This document shows, one piece after another, positions 25,921 through 33,779 of a stretch of 33,779 nucleotides of DNA; position 1 is the first letter of the stretch, and each line of letters starts with the position of its first letter. Below the pieces are notes generated by a model. The model did no database searches. It was not told the DNA's origin and saw only the letters and a list, made by a program, of their open reading frames with translations. The position numbers and the translations under genes were made by a program. Origin of the DNA: Thermoplasmata archaeon (GTDB taxonomy: Archaea; Thermoplasmatota; Thermoplasmata; Lutacidiplasmatales; UBA184); the NCBI GenBank assembly GCA_030037855.1, contig JASHPY010000010.1:1-33779 (forward strand), given 5' to 3'.

Positions 25921-27529
25921 GCCGACCCCCGAGGACCAACGCGAGGAAGACGGCGAGGCTGAGGATCAGCAGCAGGCCCGCGGCGGCGTCCGCGACCGCG
26001 AAGTACCGCGTGTTCGCGAGCGTGTAGAGGGCGACCGGGAGCGTCGCGAACGTCGGCGTCACGAGGAAGTACGTCGCGGTGAACTCCCCGAGCCCGAGCG
26101 CGAAGGCGAAGAGGCCAGCGGTCACGAGCCCGTCCCGGACCCGGGGGAGGTCCGCGTCGAGGAACGCGCCCCAGCCGGTCGCTCCGAGCGTCCGCGCCGC
26201 GTCCCGCTCCTCGGGTCCGAGCGCGGCGAGCGGGATCTCGAGGCTCTGCAGGGCGAACGGCAGCGCGAGCGTCGCCTGACTGAGGATCACGAGCGCCCAG
26301 ACGGTCGACTCGCCGCCCAGGAGCGGCCGCCAGAACTGGGCGAGCGAGAACGCGAGCACGACCGGGGAGAGCAGAAGCGGCACGAACAGGAGCAGTCCGA
26401 CCGCTCCCGCGCGACGGGGGCGCCGTGCGACCGCGAAGCCGCTCAGGATCCCGAGCACGACTGCGATCGCGGCGGCGATGCTCGCGAAGAACAGGGTGTT
26501 CCCGACCGCTCCCTCGATCGAGATCCCGAGGCGATCGGCGGTCGAGGAGGAGAACAGGGCGGCCCACGCGGAGCCGACGCCACCGCCGCCGACCGGCAGC
26601 ACCGTCCGGTAGAGCACCGCCCCGAGGAGCGCGACGACGCCCGCGAGCACCGCGACCGTCTCCGCCGCGAGGGCCCAGGCGAGCGGCGACCGTCCCAGCC
26701 GGGCGCGGCCGACCGGGTCGCTTCCTCCGCCGGAAGCGCGGATCCGTCCGAGGACCCCGAGGTACGCCGCGGTCGGGAGGAGGAACAGGAGGACGATCGC
26801 GACCGAGAGGACCCCGGCCGCCGTCGGCTCGAGCCCGAGCGTGTCCAGGAACCAGACCTGGGCTTCGACCGTGTAGCATCCCGGTCCGCAGAGCAGGAGC
26901 GGAGGGGCGAACGAGAGCGAGCTGAAGAGGAACGTGAGTAGCCCGCCCGCGCACGCGCCGACCCACGTCGGGGGCCCCCAGACGTCGAGGTAGACCCGCC
27001 CCGGGGACGCCCCGAGCGTCGCGGCCGACTCCTCGAGCGACCGCCCGCTCCCCCCGCCGCCGGCGGCGGTGAAGAGGATCACGATCGGGACGTTGAACAA
27101 TAGGTTCGCGACGACGATCGCGGGCAGTCCCGAACCGAGGAACGCGAGCGACGGCACGGCCGAGGAGAGGAGACCGGCCGGGCCGAACAGGTCGAGCACG
27201 CCGAAGACGACCACGAGGCTCGGGAGGAGGAACGGGACGAGCAGGAGCGACCGGACGACCGACCGGCCGGGCCAGTCGAATCGGCCGAGGAAGACGCCGG
27301 CGGGATAGCCGACGGCGACCGCGACCGCGGCCGAGACGCTTCCCTGGACGAGCGAGTTCTCGACGGCGCGCTGGTTCGCGCTCTGGGCGAGGATCGCCGC
27401 GGCTCCCCCGAGACCGCCGGCCGCCGCGAACGCCTGCGAAAAGAGGACGGCCGCCGGGATCAGCGCGAACAGCGCCACGAACGCAACGATCGGGACGAGG
27501 AACGCGGCGTCGCCGCCTCCCCGCCTCAT
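25907..27529 (-). CDS. ABC transporter permease, fused double permease (ThiP/FbpB-like)
   Basis: About 540 aa, about 12 TM, two permease halves; start ATG at 27529 overlaps the upstream stop. Confidence 0.9.
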   Translation of the reverse strand: MRRGGGDAAFLVPIVAFVALFALIPAAVLFSQAFAAAGGLGGAAAILAQSANQRAVENSLVQGSVSAAVAVAVGYPAGVFLGRFDWPGRSVVRSLLLVPFLLPSLVVVFGVLDLFGPAGLLSSAVPSLAFLGSGLPAIVVANLLFNVPIVILFTAAGGGGSGRSLEESAATLGASPGRVYLDVWGPPTWVGACAGGLLTFLFSSLSFAPPLLLCGPGCYTVEAQVWFLDTLGLEPTAAGVLSVAIVLLFLLPTAAYLGVLGRIRASGGGSDPVGRARLGRSPLAWALAAETVAVLAGVVALLGAVLYRTVLPVGGGGVGSAWAALFSSSTADRLGISIEGAVGNTLFFASIAAAIAVVLGILSGFAVARRPRRAGAVGLLLFVPLLLSPVVLAFSLAQFWRPLLGGESTVWALVILSQATLALPFALQSLEIPLAALGPEERDAARTLGATGWGAFLDADLPRVRDGLVTAGLFAFALGLGEFTATYFLVTPTFATLPVALYTLANTRYFAVADAAAGLLLILSLAVFLALVLGGRRVEL

Positions 27530-28692
27530 GTCGACCCGGGGTCGATCTCGGTCCACGCGGACACCCAGCCCGGGAGCTCGTCCGCGAGCTCCGTCGGCGT
27601 GATGTCCGCGTTCAGGGGGACGATGGCCGTGGGGTCGATCGCCGCGCTAAAGACCGAGGGAAGCGGCACCGTCGTGTTGGCGGGGTACTCCCACTCGTTC
27701 TCGGGGATCTCGGACTGGACCGTGCCGCTCAGGAACCAGTTCTCGAACTCCTCGTCGAGCGTGAGGTGGGTCGAGCCGCGTACGATCCCGATCCCGTAGA
27801 TCGTGCGCCAGCCGTACTCCGTTCCGTTCCACCAGGAGACGGTCGAGTTGAACTGCCCGGCCTCCCCGTTCGCGGCCGCGTACGCGGGGTCGGTGGAGTA
27901 GCTGACCACCATCGGCGGCCCGCCGGGCGTCGAGAACTCGCCGAACGCGGTCCCCCAACTGGTGGCGGGCGGCGGCAGTCCCTCGGCCGAGAGGTCCTGC
28001 CAGAACGTCTCCCAGTTCTGGTGAAGCACGTCCTCGTAGTACAGGATCTGCCAGACGAGGAACTCCTCGCCGGTGATGTCGTACTCGGGAGACTCGGTCT
28101 CGAGACCCTTTGCCCAGGTCGCGTTCTGCGTGAAGTCGGGGAGCGTGGCCTCGGCGACCGCGCCGCCCGTCGAGGCGGCGAACGTCGAGTTAAAGTCGAT
28201 CGCGAGGTAGCCGTACTCGTACGGCACCGCCGCGTCGTCCGGGCTCAACTCCGAGGCGAGCTGGGGGGAGACGTTCGCGAGCGCCGGGGGCGCGTACGGG
28301 ACGAGCAGCTGGTCGGCCTCGGCGACCGGCGTCGTGATCTCGTCGAGCCCGAGGACGAGGTCGGCGCCGGCCGACCCCTTCTGCGAGACCAGGGTGCTGA
28401 GCAAGGTCCCGGCGGGGCACTCGAGCTCGATGCGGACGTGATGGGCCGCCTCGAACGTGCCGAACACTGTCGAGAAGACCGTCGGATTGCAGTCGACCCC
28501 GCCGAGGAGGCTGGGATAGGTGTAGATGACGAGCGTGGGCTCGCCCGCTGGGGCCAGGTTCGCCTCGTACTCGTAGACGCCGAACCCGGCGACGACGACC
28601 ACGACCGCGACCGTGAGCGCGACGATCGCGCGTCCGACCCGACCCGGACGACGGAGTCGCCGGGGCGCCGGTAACGTGGGAGACGAAGTCAA
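27526..28692 (-). CDS. Thiamine ABC transporter substrate-binding lipoprotein/anchored protein (TbpA-like)
   Basis: N-terminal TM anchor, [11 protein letters not shown]...[42 protein letters not shown] as in TbpA/ThiB; TTG start at 28692. Confidence 0.85.
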   Translation of the reverse strand: MTSSPTLPAPRRLRRPGRVGRAIVALTVAVVVVVAGFGVYEYEANLAPAGEPTLVIYTYPSLLGGVDCNPTVFSTVFGTFEAAHHVRIELECPAGTLLSTLVSQKGSAGADLVLGLDEITTPVAEADQLLVPYAPPALANVSPQLASELSPDDAAVPYEYGYLAIDFNSTFAASTGGAVAEATLPDFTQNATWAKGLETESPEYDITGEEFLVWQILYYEDVLHQNWETFWQDLSAEGLPPPATSWGTAFGEFSTPGGPPMVVSYSTDPAYAAANGEAGQFNSTVSWWNGTEYGWRTIYGIGIVRGSTHLTLDEEFENWFLSGTVQSEIPENEWEYPANTTVPLPSVFSAAIDPTAIVPLNADITPTELADELPGWVSAWTEIDPGST

Positions 28693-28695
28693 GTC

Positions 28696-28713
28696 CTCCG
28701 CAGGGTGGCGGAG
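28696..28713 (-). promoter_or_regulatory. Hairpin overlapping the SD, probable riboswitch expression platform
   Basis: Minus strand CTCCGC-CACCCT-GCGGAG then GACTTG; SD GGAGG (28699-28695) largely inside the 3' arm, TTG start at 28692. Confidence 0.6.
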
Positions 28714-28721
28714 AGTTCCCT

Positions 28722-28826
28722 CAGGTGCTGCATCGCGTTCCCTTCGCGGGCATTATCCCGATCAGGTTCTTGGGGTCGACGAGGTCCCCCTCGTCCTCTC
28801 AGCCGGTACCCAGCTCCCCCTACCTG
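28722..28826 (-). ncRNA. TPP riboswitch (THI element)
   Basis: Minus strand ...GGTACCGGCTGAGAGGACGAGGGGGACCTCGTCGACCCCAAGAACCTGATCGGGATAATGCCCGCGAAGGGAACGC...; CUGAGA and ACCUGAUCnGGnUAAUGCCnGCGnAGGGAA consensus; closing P1 CAGGT/ACCTG. Confidence 0.95.
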
Positions 28827-28916
28827 CTCGGGCAGGGCCCGGTCGGGAATAAGGTTTGTCGGAGGAGGTCCGTGCGTGCCGCACCGTTTATGCGGTCGAG
28901 CGGTCTAGCATCGGAA

Positions 28917-29864
28917 GTGACCGGCACATCGGACCCGATGTCGAAGCTCCGCTTCGGCACGGAACTCGTCAAGCGCGGTTTCGCCCGCATGCAGCAGGGC
29001 GGGGTGATCATGGACGTCACGACCGCGGACCAGGCGGCGATCGCGGAGGAGGCCGGCGCGGTCGCGGTGATGGCCCTCGAGCGCGTGCCGGCCGATATCC
29101 GGGCCGCGGGCGGCGTCGCCCGAATGGCCGACCCGCTCAAGATCCGCGAGATCAAGGAGCGAGTCTCGATCCCGGTGATGGCGAAGTGCCGGATCGGCCA
29201 CACCGCCGAGGCGCGCGTGCTCGAGGCGCTCGCGGTCGACATGATCGACGAGTCGGAGGTGCTGACGCCCGCCGATCCGTTCCGTCACGTCGACAAGAAG
29301 GCGTTCCAGGTCCCGTTCGTCTGCGGTGCGCGAACGCTGGGTGAGGCGCTGCGTCGGATCGACGAGGGCGCCGCGATGATCCGTTCGAAGGGCGAGGCCG
29401 GCACCGGCAACGTCGTCGAGGCGGTCCGCCATATCCGACAGATCAACGACGAGGTCGCGCTCGTAGCGAAGCTCCCCGCGAAGGACGTCGGCGCGTGGGC
29501 CCGCAAAGAGCGGGTCTCGCTCGCCGTGGTGAACGAGGTCCGTAGCCTCGGCCGCCTGCCGGTCGTGAACTTCGCGGCGGGCGGGATCGCGACCCCCGCG
29601 GACGCGGCGCTCTGCCGCATGCTTGGCGTCGACGGGCTGTTCGTCGGGAGCGGGATATTCAAGTCGCAGCATCCGATGAAGGTCGCGCGAGCGATCGTCG
29701 AGGCGTCGACGCAGTACGACCGGCCGGAGGTCGTCGCGCGGGTCTCGGCCGGCCTCGGCGAGCCCATGCGCGGGATCGAGATCGGGTCCCTCGGGTCGGG
29801 CGACCTCCTGCAGTCGCGCGAGTCGACCCCCGCGACCGGCCGGCGGAGCCCCACGACCGCGTGA
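28917..29864 (+). CDS. pdxS: Pyridoxal 5'-phosphate synthase subunit PdxS
   Basis: [66 protein letters not shown]... Likely leaderless GTG at 28917, TATA-like GTTTATGC ~30 bp upstream; ATG 28938 is the alternative. Confidence 0.96.
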   Translation: MTGTSDPMSKLRFGTELVKRGFARMQQGGVIMDVTTADQAAIAEEAGAVAVMALERVPADIRAAGGVARMADPLKIREIKERVSIPVMAKCRIGHTAEARVLEALAVDMIDESEVLTPADPFRHVDKKAFQVPFVCGARTLGEALRRIDEGAAMIRSKGEAGTGNVVEAVRHIRQINDEVALVAKLPAKDVGAWARKERVSLAVVNEVRSLGRLPVVNFAAGGIATPADAALCRMLGVDGLFVGSGIFKSQHPMKVARAIVEASTQYDRPEVVARVSAGLGEPMRGIEIGSLGSGDLLQSRESTPATGRRSPTTA

Positions 29865-29918
29865 ACCGGCCTCGGGCCCGGGCGATGCGGGTAAAGAGAC
29901 GGACGGTGTGAACCGGCC

Positions 29919-31052
29919 GTGCGCATCGTCCAGGTCAGCCCCTTCTTCCACCCCCATGCGGGGGGCGTGGAGTCGCACGTGCGGAGCCTGGCGCGCGCGT
30001 TCGTCCATCAGGGACACGACGTGACGGTCGTCACGTCACGGTACAGCTCCGCCCTCCCGCGCGAGGAACGCGTGGAGGGTTATCGCGTCGTTCGGACCCG
30101 CACGCTCGGGGTCGCGTTCAACACGCCGTTCGACTTCGGCACGGCGCGCGTGCTGCGCGACCTCCACGCGGATGTCATCCACCTCCACTATCCCCCGCCG
30201 GTCACGTCGTACTTCGCGACCCGCTCGCTCCATCGACGGAACATCCCGGTCTGCCTGACCTACCACTGCGACCTCTACCTCGCCGGCCTGCTGGGCCGAG
30301 CGCTCGCCGGACTCTACCAGCGGGTGTTCCTTCCCCCGACGCTGCGCGCGGTCGACCGGATCATCGTGCACACGCGCAGCTACGGCGGGACGTCGGCGAT
30401 GCTGCGCGGGCGCGAGCTCGCGGTCATCCCGTCCGTGGTGGACCTCGACTGGTTCCGGCCGGGTCTCGACTCGAGCGACCTCCGACGGGACCTCGGGCTC
30501 GAGGGCCAGCGGGTCCTCGGGTTCACCGGCCGACTCGTGCCGCACAAGGGCGTCGACGTGATCCTCCAGGCGCTCGCCCAGCTCCCCGACGACGTCGTGC
30601 TGCTCGTCGTCGGCGCGGGACCCCGTCTCCCGAGCCTGGTCGGCCTCGCCCGACGCCTTGGGGTCGAGAGCCGGGTCCGATTCTGCGCGTCGGTGACGGA
30701 CGACGACCTGCCCCGGTACCTCTCGCTCGCCGACGTGTTCGTCTTTCCGTCCCAGAGCCGCCTCGAAGGGTTCGGCCTCGCGGTCGCGGAGGCGATGGCG
30801 GTCGGGCTTCCCGTCGTCATCGCGGACATGCCGGGCGTGCGGGAGGTGATCGAGCCGGGGCGCGAGGGCCTCTTGGCGGAGCCGCTCCTGGCGGGCGATC
30901 TCGCGGCGAAGGTGCGGACGTTGCTCGACGACCCCGCGCTCGCGCGCCGCATGGGGGCCGCCGGCCGGCGACGGGCGGAGGAACGTTACGGCCTCGCGAC
31001 CGTCACGGCCCAGCTGATCAGCTTGTACGAAGGCTTGCGCGCAGCTGGTTGA
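29919..31052 (+). CDS. Glycosyltransferase family 4
   Basis: MRIVQVSPFFHPHAGGVESHVRSLARAFVHQGHDVTVVT...FTGRLVPHKGVDVILQAL...PSQSRLEGFGLAVAEAMAVGLPVV. Confidence 0.93.
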   Translation: MRIVQVSPFFHPHAGGVESHVRSLARAFVHQGHDVTVVTSRYSSALPREERVEGYRVVRTRTLGVAFNTPFDFGTARVLRDLHADVIHLHYPPPVTSYFATRSLHRRNIPVCLTYHCDLYLAGLLGRALAGLYQRVFLPPTLRAVDRIIVHTRSYGGTSAMLRGRELAVIPSVVDLDWFRPGLDSSDLRRDLGLEGQRVLGFTGRLVPHKGVDVILQALAQLPDDVVLLVVGAGPRLPSLVGLARRLGVESRVRFCASVTDDDLPRYLSLADVFVFPSQSRLEGFGLAVAEAMAVGLPVVIADMPGVREVIEPGREGLLAEPLLAGDLAAKVRTLLDDPALARRMGAAGRRRAEERYGLATVTAQLISLYEGLRAAG

Positions 31053-31860
31053 TCTGGACCTTCAGGCGACCCGCCTCGGCCCCCGCGGCGCGCTTCCAGT
31101 CGGCCCCGGCGGAAGCGTAGCAGATGCTGCGGGAGGCGTTCACGAGCAGCCCGCGCCCGTGGGCGTCGACCCCGTCCCGCACGGCGCTCGAAAGCGAGCC
31201 CCCTTGAGCGCCCACCCCGGGGACGAGGATCGGGATCCCGTTCCCGAGGAGCGACCGCGCCGCCCGGAACGCGTCCGAGAAGGTCGCCCCGAGCACCACC
31301 CCGACGTTGCCGTGCGCGTGCGAGAGCCGTCGCGCCTCCCCGACGACCGCGAGCCACAGCGGCCCGCGCGGCGTGGGAATCTCCTGGAAGTCGGGCGCGC
31401 CGGGATTCGACGAGTGGGCGACCACGAAGACCCCGCGCGTGGGCTCGTCGAGGAACGGCTGGAGCGAGTCCCAGCCGATCCAGGGGGTGACGGTCACCGC
31501 GTCGAACCCGAACGACTTGAACGCCCCGTCGCGGAGCAGGGCCATCGTGTTCGGGATGTCGTTCGCCTTGAGGTCGAGGATCCGCAGCCGCGTCGCGCCG
31601 ATCTTCCGCGCGACCCGCTCGAGGCTCGCGAACCCGTCCGCCCCGTAGCGGAAGTACGCCGCCATCTGCATCTTGTACGCGGCGGCGTGGGGGAGCGTCG
31701 CCTCGACGATCCCGTCGAGGAAGTGGTCGAGCTGACGGCCGGCCGGCAGGCGTCGGAGCGGCTGGGGCATCTGCTTCGGGTCCGGATCGAGCCCGACGCA
31801 GACGAGCGAATCCCGTGCCTTCAGGATCCGGTCGACCCGCTGGACGAACTTCTCGGCCAC
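31018..31860 (-). CDS. pyrF: Orotidine 5'-phosphate decarboxylase (type 2 PyrF)
   Basis: SLVCVGLDPDPKQMP...AAYKMQMAAYFRYGADG...LRILDLKANDIPNTM...VTVTPWIGWDSLQPFLD...ILVPGVGAQGG; GTG start at 31860. Confidence 0.92.
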   Translation of the reverse strand: MAEKFVQRVDRILKARDSLVCVGLDPDPKQMPQPLRRLPAGRQLDHFLDGIVEATLPHAAAYKMQMAAYFRYGADGFASLERVARKIGATRLRILDLKANDIPNTMALLRDGAFKSFGFDAVTVTPWIGWDSLQPFLDEPTRGVFVVAHSSNPGAPDFQEIPTPRGPLWLAVVGEARRLSHAHGNVGVVLGATFSDAFRAARSLLGNGIPILVPGVGAQGGSLSSAVRDGVDAHGRGLLVNASRSICYASAGADWKRAAGAEAGRLKVQINQLRASLRTS

Positions 31861-31976
31861 CGGTAGAAGTTCAGTGGGCCCGGAGCAAATAGATTGCCTA
31901 GGGGCTCCGTTCAGCGTTCGCGACCGTGTGCTGAGTTTTATCGGCCTCGACCGTTCCCCGCGGCCGGTACGCACCC

Positions 31977-33143
31977 ATGACCCCGACCGACCCGATCGAG
32001 GCCTCCTCCGAGACGCGTCTCCGCGACCTACGTCCCGGGGCGGCACCGGTCGAGATCGTCGCCCGGGTGGTCGCGGTCGAGCGTCGGGAGGTCACCCGCC
32101 GGTCGGACGGCGGGCGACGGCCCCTGCTCTCGGGGCTGCTGAACGACGGGACCGCGACCGTCCGGTTCACGTGGTGGGACCCCCCGCGAGACGGGATCGA
32201 GCGGGGCACCGTGCTGCGCGCCGCCGGGGTGGAGGTTCGCGAGTTCCGCGGCCGTCCCGAGATCACGTTCAGCTGGAAGTCGCACGTCGAGCCGGCGAGC
32301 CCGGTCGAGCTGCCGCGGGTCTCCGCCGAGGAGCTCCCCCCGAAGACCGTACGGGAGCTCGCGCCGGCATCGGAGGGTTTTCGACTGCGCGCCCGCGTCG
32401 TGCGGGTCCAACCGAAGTCCGTCACCGTAGGGACCGAACGACGGGTCGTCCACGAGGGTCTGCTCGCCGACCGGACCGGCTCGATCGCGTTCTCGTCGTG
32501 GACCGATTTCCAACTCTCGCCCGGTGAAGCGGTCCAGATCTCGGGCGGGTACCTGCGCAGCTTCCGGGGCCGCTCTCAGCTCGTGCTCGACGACCGGTCG
32601 ACGGTCTCGCGAGTCGACCCCGGCGACCTTCCCGAACCCGCCGAACTCCTCCTCAGCGGGCCCACGTCGATCGCCCGAGTGGAGGACGAGGGAGGAGGCG
32701 AGACGGTCGCCGTCGAAGGCATCGTCGTCGGCCTCCTCCCCCCGAGCGGCCTCGTCTACCGGTGCCCGACCTGCCGGCGGTCCGTGAAGAGCGGACTCTG
32801 CCGGATCCACGGTCAGGTCGACGGCCAGCCGGACCTCCGGGCGCGGATCGTGCTCGACGACGGGACCGGGGCCCTCACGGTGAACGCGGGCCGCCCCGAG
32901 ACCGAGCGGCTGTGGGGCATCACCCTCGCGGACGCGCGGGCCCGTCTCCGGGAGCAGCCGGACCCGTCGATCCTCGAGGAGCAGCTCCTCGAGGCGCTGC
33001 TCGGCCGGCGGCTCCGGGTCCGAGGGCAGGGGTCGAAGGACGACTTCGGCATCACGGTCCAGCCCGAGTCGATCGAGCGGGTCGAGGTAGACCTCGACGC
33101 CGCGGCGGGCGAGCTCTCCGCCCGCCTCCGCGGAGGGTCGTGA
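31977..33143 (+). CDS. Single-stranded DNA-binding protein, RPA-like OB-fold protein with zinc finger
   Basis: 388 aa; repeated OB-like segments (VEIVARVVAVERREV..LLNDGTATVRFTWWD; FRLRARVVRVQPKSV..LADRTGSIAFSSW) and CPTCRRSVKSGLCRIHGQVDGQPDLRARIVLDDGTGALTV. Confidence 0.88.
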   Translation: MTPTDPIEASSETRLRDLRPGAAPVEIVARVVAVERREVTRRSDGGRRPLLSGLLNDGTATVRFTWWDPPRDGIERGTVLRAAGVEVREFRGRPEITFSWKSHVEPASPVELPRVSAEELPPKTVRELAPASEGFRLRARVVRVQPKSVTVGTERRVVHEGLLADRTGSIAFSSWTDFQLSPGEAVQISGGYLRSFRGRSQLVLDDRSTVSRVDPGDLPEPAELLLSGPTSIARVEDEGGGETVAVEGIVVGLLPPSGLVYRCPTCRRSVKSGLCRIHGQVDGQPDLRARIVLDDGTGALTVNAGRPETERLWGITLADARARLREQPDPSILEEQLLEALLGRRLRVRGQGSKDDFGITVQPESIERVEVDLDAAAGELSARLRGGS

Positions 33144-33779
33144 TGGCACTCCGCGAGCCGGCCTGGAGGGTCACGGCCCGTGAGCTCGAGAGTTCGTTCG
33201 AAGAGGAGCGAGGCTCGGGCGAGCGCGCGGCGAGCTACCTGCTCTCCCCGTTCGGGGCCCGGATGAACCGGGTGCTCGTCGCCGGCGAGCTCTCGCCCGC
33301 CGAGCCGATCGGCCGGGACGAGGCCTCGACGTTCTGGCGGGCCCGGCTGGCCGACCCCTCGGGCGCGGTCGCGGTGACCGCGGGGAGCTTCCAGCCGAGG
33401 GCGATGGCCCAGCTCCGCTCGGCCCGGGACTCCCGACCCTGCCTCGCCGTGGGCAAGGTCCACCTCTACCGGGGACGCGACGGGGTCGCCTACGTTTCGG
33501 TGCGGGCGGAGGCGGTCCGTTCGATCTCGGAGAACGAGGAGCGGGCGCTGCTCGCGGACACGGTCCGGCAGACGCTCGACCGCCTCGACCTGCTCGAGCG
33601 ACTGGAAAAGACCCCGTCGACCACGGACGAGGAACTCGCGGCCGAAGGGATCCCGCTCGCCTGGGCGCGGGCGGCGCGCGAGTCGCTGCGCCGGTACCCG
33701 ACCGTCGACCGGGCCGCGTTCCGACGGGAGCTCGCACCGGCGGTTCGCCGGGTCGCCGGAGAGAGCGGGCCGGTCGTCT
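33143..33779 (+). CDS. RPA-associated protein (COG3390-like), truncated by window end
   Basis: ATG at 33143 overlaps the RPA TGA; MALREPAWRVTARELESSFEEERGSGERAASYLLSPFGARMNRVLVAGELSPAEPIGRDEASTFWRARLADPSGAVAVTAGSFQPRAM... open to the last base, so missing from the supplied ORF list. Confidence 0.8.
   Translation, partial: MALREPAWRVTARELESSFEEERGSGERAASYLLSPFGARMNRVLVAGELSPAEPIGRDEASTFWRARLADPSGAVAVTAGSFQPRAMAQLRSARDSRPCLAVGKVHLYRGRDGVAYVSVRAEAVRSISENEERALLADTVRQTLDRLDLLERLEKTPSTTDEELAAEGIPLAWARAARESLRRYPTVDRAAFRRELAPAVRRVAGESGPVV

Overview
High-GC archaeal chromosomal window. The gene set points to a Thermoplasmata-like or other euryarchaeal lineage: FtsZ-SecE-Spt5-L11, GatD/GatE, RPA plus an RPA-associated protein, MptE, PdxS and a TPP-riboswitch-controlled thiamine ABC transporter. 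Most of the window is ordinary core genome with tightly packed, often overlapping genes. The unusual segment is 13277-17254. It starts with a tRNA-Arg(GCG) gene that appears to carry a D-loop intron. The 3' end of this tRNA (T-arm, acceptor strand and ~6 nt of flank) recurs at ~14351-14379 and ~17226-17254. These repeats bracket two tandem lower-GC cassettes. Each cassette begins with a small antitoxin/RelE-like toxin pair, and the two pairs are divergent homologues of each other. The second cassette also carries a TetR/SDR pair and a decayed VapC (PIN-domain) C-terminus. No integrase is visible. Other points of interest: an Spt5/NusG with a long N-terminal Ig-like extension, a TPP riboswitch with a probable SD-sequestering hairpin, and a small protein with an H1-like Lys/Ala/Pro tail. 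All calls come from reading the sequence and supplied ORFs; no database search was run.
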